Positions 61,915 through 64,000 of a stretch of DNA of 64,000 bases are shown here, one piece after another (position 1 is the stretch's first letter; every line of letters begins with the position of its first letter). The position numbers and the translations under genes are program-made. Where the stretch lies: NCBI RefSeq assembly GCF_003112675.1, contig NZ_BFAY01000011.1:1054001-1118000 (forward strand), read 5' to 3'. This DNA is from Leptospira johnsonii. GTDB taxonomy: Bacteria; Spirochaetota; Leptospiria; Leptospirales; Leptospiraceae. The notes beneath the pieces are model-generated. The model searched no databases and was not told where the DNA came from. It saw only the letters and a list, made by a program, of their open reading frames with translations.

Positions 61915-63515
61915 CTTCTCTTAAGGGAGGTTTGAACTTTCTTTGAAGCTTCGAATCCTCTATACAATGCCTCTTCAAAGATAGAAATCCCGCTTAGGTC
62001 ACAATGAGCGAAATGAATTCCTGATTCTGATCTCGCTAATTTCTCTCTTTCTCCTCCCCAAAGAAATCCGGGAACAGGGCGTATCATCGCATGTGCATGG
62101 GCCATGATATCGATTCGAGAAACTAAACTTTCGATATTTGGATGAGGTCTTTTCAGATCGGAAAGTATCTCTTCTTTCCATAGGTCCCAAGTTTTAGGAA
62201 GAATGGACCTTCTCGCTGCGAGAGTATCTTTCTCTCCGAATGCAAGATAATAAGTAAGAACGGACCCCGGCCGGAGAGCTCTTAGATCTTGGTGAGTGGA
62301 CACCACATAACCAAGAGATTTACTCTTATAAATTACATTTTCCCAAGCAGGAGGATGCCCTTTTCCTTGGGGAAGTTCGTCCACGAATAGATTGGCAACT
62401 AACCAAGGAGAATATTCCAATTTTTGCAGAAATGAGTCCTTCTCTCCCAAGATATATTTTCGGGTAAAAGAAGGCAAAGCATAGACCACTTGCTCCGCTT
62501 TGATGAGCAGATCTTTTTTTACTTTTACATCATAGGCATTGATTTCCCAGGATCCAGAATTCTTACGAATTCTTTCTACAAGAGTAGAAGTCCTGATCTT
62601 ATCTTTAGAAGGTTTTTGTAGGAGTTCCAACAGGAATCCGTTTCCTTCCGGCCAAGTTAGAACTGGAGGAGAATCTTCATCTTCTCTTAATCTAGAACAA
62701 AAATAGTGAAGCCCTGCCCAAGCAGAGATATTGTCGAAGTTCCCACCGTAGTCATCTCGAGTGCAATAATCCGCATACCATAGAATTTCAGGCGATTGAA
62801 TACCTGATGATTTTAGATAATCTGAAAAAGTGATCCGATCTAATTTTAAAATTTCTGGATCTCTGGAAGAACGATCTATCGGAATGCAGAATGCCTTCTG
62901 CCCGTCTCTTCCTCTCTTGTCCTGCCAAGAGTTTATAATTTTACGAAATAATAATTCTTGAGAATCAGGTTCTCCTGTTCGTCTAGGAACTAAACCTGCT
63001 TGCCATCTTCCTTGGTAAAAAAGTCTTTCTTCCGGATCGAAACATAAATACTTTTCCGGATAGATTGGATTTCCATCCGAGTCTTTGCCTTGGACTAGTC
63101 CGTTCTCTTCTAAAAATTTACGAACTAAGACAGACTCAGGTCCCGGTTGAGGAAGATAATGTGCACCCCAAGGATATTTTAAGGAGTTGGTTTCTGAGTA
63201 TCTGGAATTGCCCCCCACTTCATTCTCCAGATCCAAGATCAAATAATCTGAGATCCCGAATTGGGATAGATAGTATCCGGAAGAAAGCCCTGAGATGCCT
63301 CCTCCAACGATCAGCACCTTTGTTTGGATCGTACTTGCTGGAAAAAAGTCTGTCCTGACTTGTCTGAGTCTATGACCCGTTTCTCTGTCCGGGCCTAAAA
63401 TACTACCTAGGACCTTTCTCTTTCTGAATCGGAAATAAGAACCAATCCCTAAAAGGGCCGCGCAGAATGCTAAAGCGGAAAGGAATACTTTTCTGGAAAA
63501 ACGATCTTCGGACAT
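61911..63515 (-). CDS. FAD-dependent oxidoreductase (amine-oxidase-like), exported
   Basis: A 534-residue flavoprotein. The N-terminus has SRKVFLSALAFCAALLGIGS, a Tat-like or uncleaved membrane anchor (SRKxFL). The FAD-binding VLIVGGGISGLSSGYYL is at about residue 67-83, then ENEVGGNSRY, and the C-terminus has FAHCDLSGISIFEEALYRG, the typical closing FAD-site of the amine-oxidase/phytoene-desaturase-like superfamily. The substrate is unknown. It is coupled to the histidine-rich membrane protein by ATGA. The pair looks like a membrane oxidation module. Confidence 0.85.
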   Translation of the reverse strand: MSEDRFSRKVFLSALAFCAALLGIGSYFRFRKRKVLGSILGPDRETGHRLRQVRTDFFPASTIQTKVLIVGGGISGLSSGYYLSQFGISDYLILDLENEVGGNSRYSETNSLKYPWGAHYLPQPGPESVLVRKFLEENGLVQGKDSDGNPIYPEKYLCFDPEERLFYQGRWQAGLVPRRTGEPDSQELLFRKIINSWQDKRGRDGQKAFCIPIDRSSRDPEILKLDRITFSDYLKSSGIQSPEILWYADYCTRDDYGGNFDNISAWAGLHYFCSRLREDEDSPPVLTWPEGNGFLLELLQKPSKDKIRTSTLVERIRKNSGSWEINAYDVKVKKDLLIKAEQVVYALPSFTRKYILGEKDSFLQKLEYSPWLVANLFVDELPQGKGHPPAWENVIYKSKSLGYVVSTHQDLRALRPGSVLTYYLAFGEKDTLAARRSILPKTWDLWKEEILSDLKRPHPNIESLVSRIDIMAHAHAMIRPVPGFLWGGEREKLARSESGIHFAHCDLSGISIFEEALYRGFEASKKVQTSLKRS

Positions 63516-63630
63516 AAATGAACGGATTGCAGATTAGTTTTTAGGGAAGAAGAAGCAAGGAAAAAGAAATTTCCTAGGCATTTTCCAAAACTCTCCTTGG
63601 CTTTCCCATCGGTTCGAGAATTTTAGAGTT

Positions 63631-64000
63631 ATGGCAGTTCTTTTGGATTTGGATAATACGGTCTTCGATTCTCTAGGGACCTATGAGTTTACGATCCGTG
63701 AAATGGAAAAAAAGGCAAAGGTACTGGGCTTCTCCTCTTCCAAAGAATTTAAAAAGGCTTACGATACGGTTCGGGCAGAAGTTAAAAAAGAACTTCCGAA
63801 CAATCCGGTCAATCGACTACGCATTCTTTATTTTAAGAAGATGTCCGAACTTCTTTTCGGAAAATTAGATCCTTCTTTCGTTTTAAAATTGGATTCTGTC
63901 TACTTTGGATTTTTTCTACAAGGGATCAAGGATTGGAAAAAGAAGAATGTTTTGGAGTTCAAAAAGATTTTGTCTTTGTTAAGAGCCTTGCAAGAAGTTC
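63631..64000 (+). CDS. HAD-superfamily hydrolase, N-terminal part (cut by window end)
   Basis: Begins with ATG 63631 (AVLLDLDNTVFDSLG), the HAD motif I LDLDNT with the nucleophile Asp near residue 6-8. 123 codons are inside the window and the frame stays open to the last base, so the gene is partial. The cap region that follows is helical and Lys-rich. It is divergent from the FAD oxidoreductase gene, leaving 115 bases for promoters. Substrate unknown. Confidence 0.85.
   Translation, partial: MAVLLDLDNTVFDSLGTYEFTIREMEKKAKVLGFSSSKEFKKAYDTVRAEVKKELPNNPVNRLRILYFKKMSELLFGKLDPSFVLKLDSVYFGFFLQGIKDWKKKNVLEFKKILSLLRALQEV

Noticed and set aside
1..64000. tRNA, rRNA, CRISPR arrays, transposases, integrases, attachment sites
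   Set aside because: I looked for cloverleaf-like patterns, spaced direct repeats, transposase or phage motifs and found none; small RNAs cannot be excluded by eye.

Overview
The window looks like a stretch of Leptospira chromosome. The evidence is spirochaete-type content: a FliG switch protein, many short lipoprotein signals with loose lipoboxes, a PD40/OmpA envelope protein, a DUF1577-like PilZ-type protein and a SpoIIE-phosphatase sensor family. Genes are densely packed with mixed strands, and GC is moderate, about 40-43% by eye. That is higher than I would expect for L. interrogans, so a saprophytic or intermediate-clade species is more likely, but I cannot name the species. There is no rRNA, tRNA, CRISPR array, insertion sequence or prophage gene. 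The region reads as core genome, and no stretch over 300 bases lacks a gene.

Layout. 1-6.9 kb: the tail of an NtrC-type activator with a degraded ATPase core, then holA, a small protein, maf, an exported helical protein, and a coupled set of lipoprotein, SDR reductase and Sua5/YciO-type protein, followed by an aldo/keto reductase and an Spx/ArsC-like protein. 7-10.2 kb: fliG followed by a 7TM adenylate/guanylate cyclase that appears to start at a CTG codon. 10.3-13.3 kb: a redoxin-like exported protein, a large lipoprotein, and a membrane protein plus cytochrome c that together look like a split PuuD. 13.3-17.1 kb (minus): a GH42 beta-galactosidase, an unknown protein and an IMPase. 17.3-22 kb (plus): hslO, tsaE, tsaB and an RNase R. 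22-25.8 kb: a GMC oxidoreductase with its small subunit, and a TPR protein. 25.8-28.5 kb (minus): a TonB-like protein, a NusG paralogue, kdsD and aroD. 28.6-34.8 kb: a DUF445 protein, an Aer-like chemoreceptor, an M50B-like protease, a UDP-glucuronate decarboxylase and a PntA-like subunit. 34.8-39.9 kb (minus): an OmpA/PD40 protein, a DUF1577 protein, hisS and a PAP2 phosphatase.

40-44.8 kb: a divergent folP, two TPR genes, an RlpA/SPOR lipoprotein, a Cys-rich lipoprotein and cysE. 45-50 kb: a site-2 protease preceded by a 16-codon micro-ORF, a beta-propeller protein, a MATE exporter and a DAACS symporter. 50.2-57.7 kb: two paralogous sensors of more than 1,000 residues (7TM, HAMP, SpoIIE phosphatase, TPR) on either side of a gluzincin-type protease. 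57.7-64 kb: dcd, an enoyl-CoA hydratase, an IPT/TIG lipoprotein, a small protein, a VOC protein, an FAD oxidoreductase paired with a histidine-rich membrane protein, and the start of a HAD hydrolase.

Functional themes: envelope and lipoprotein biology, signalling (cyclase, two PP2C sensors, chemoreceptor, PilZ-like protein), redox enzymes at the membrane, and housekeeping, including t6A tRNA modification (tsaE, tsaB, and possibly the Sua5-family gene). The strongest candidates for something undescribed are the duplicated phosphatase sensors with the protease between them, the split PuuD-like pair with regulatory hairpins around it, the flavoprotein/histidine-rich membrane pair, and the degraded NtrC-type regulator.
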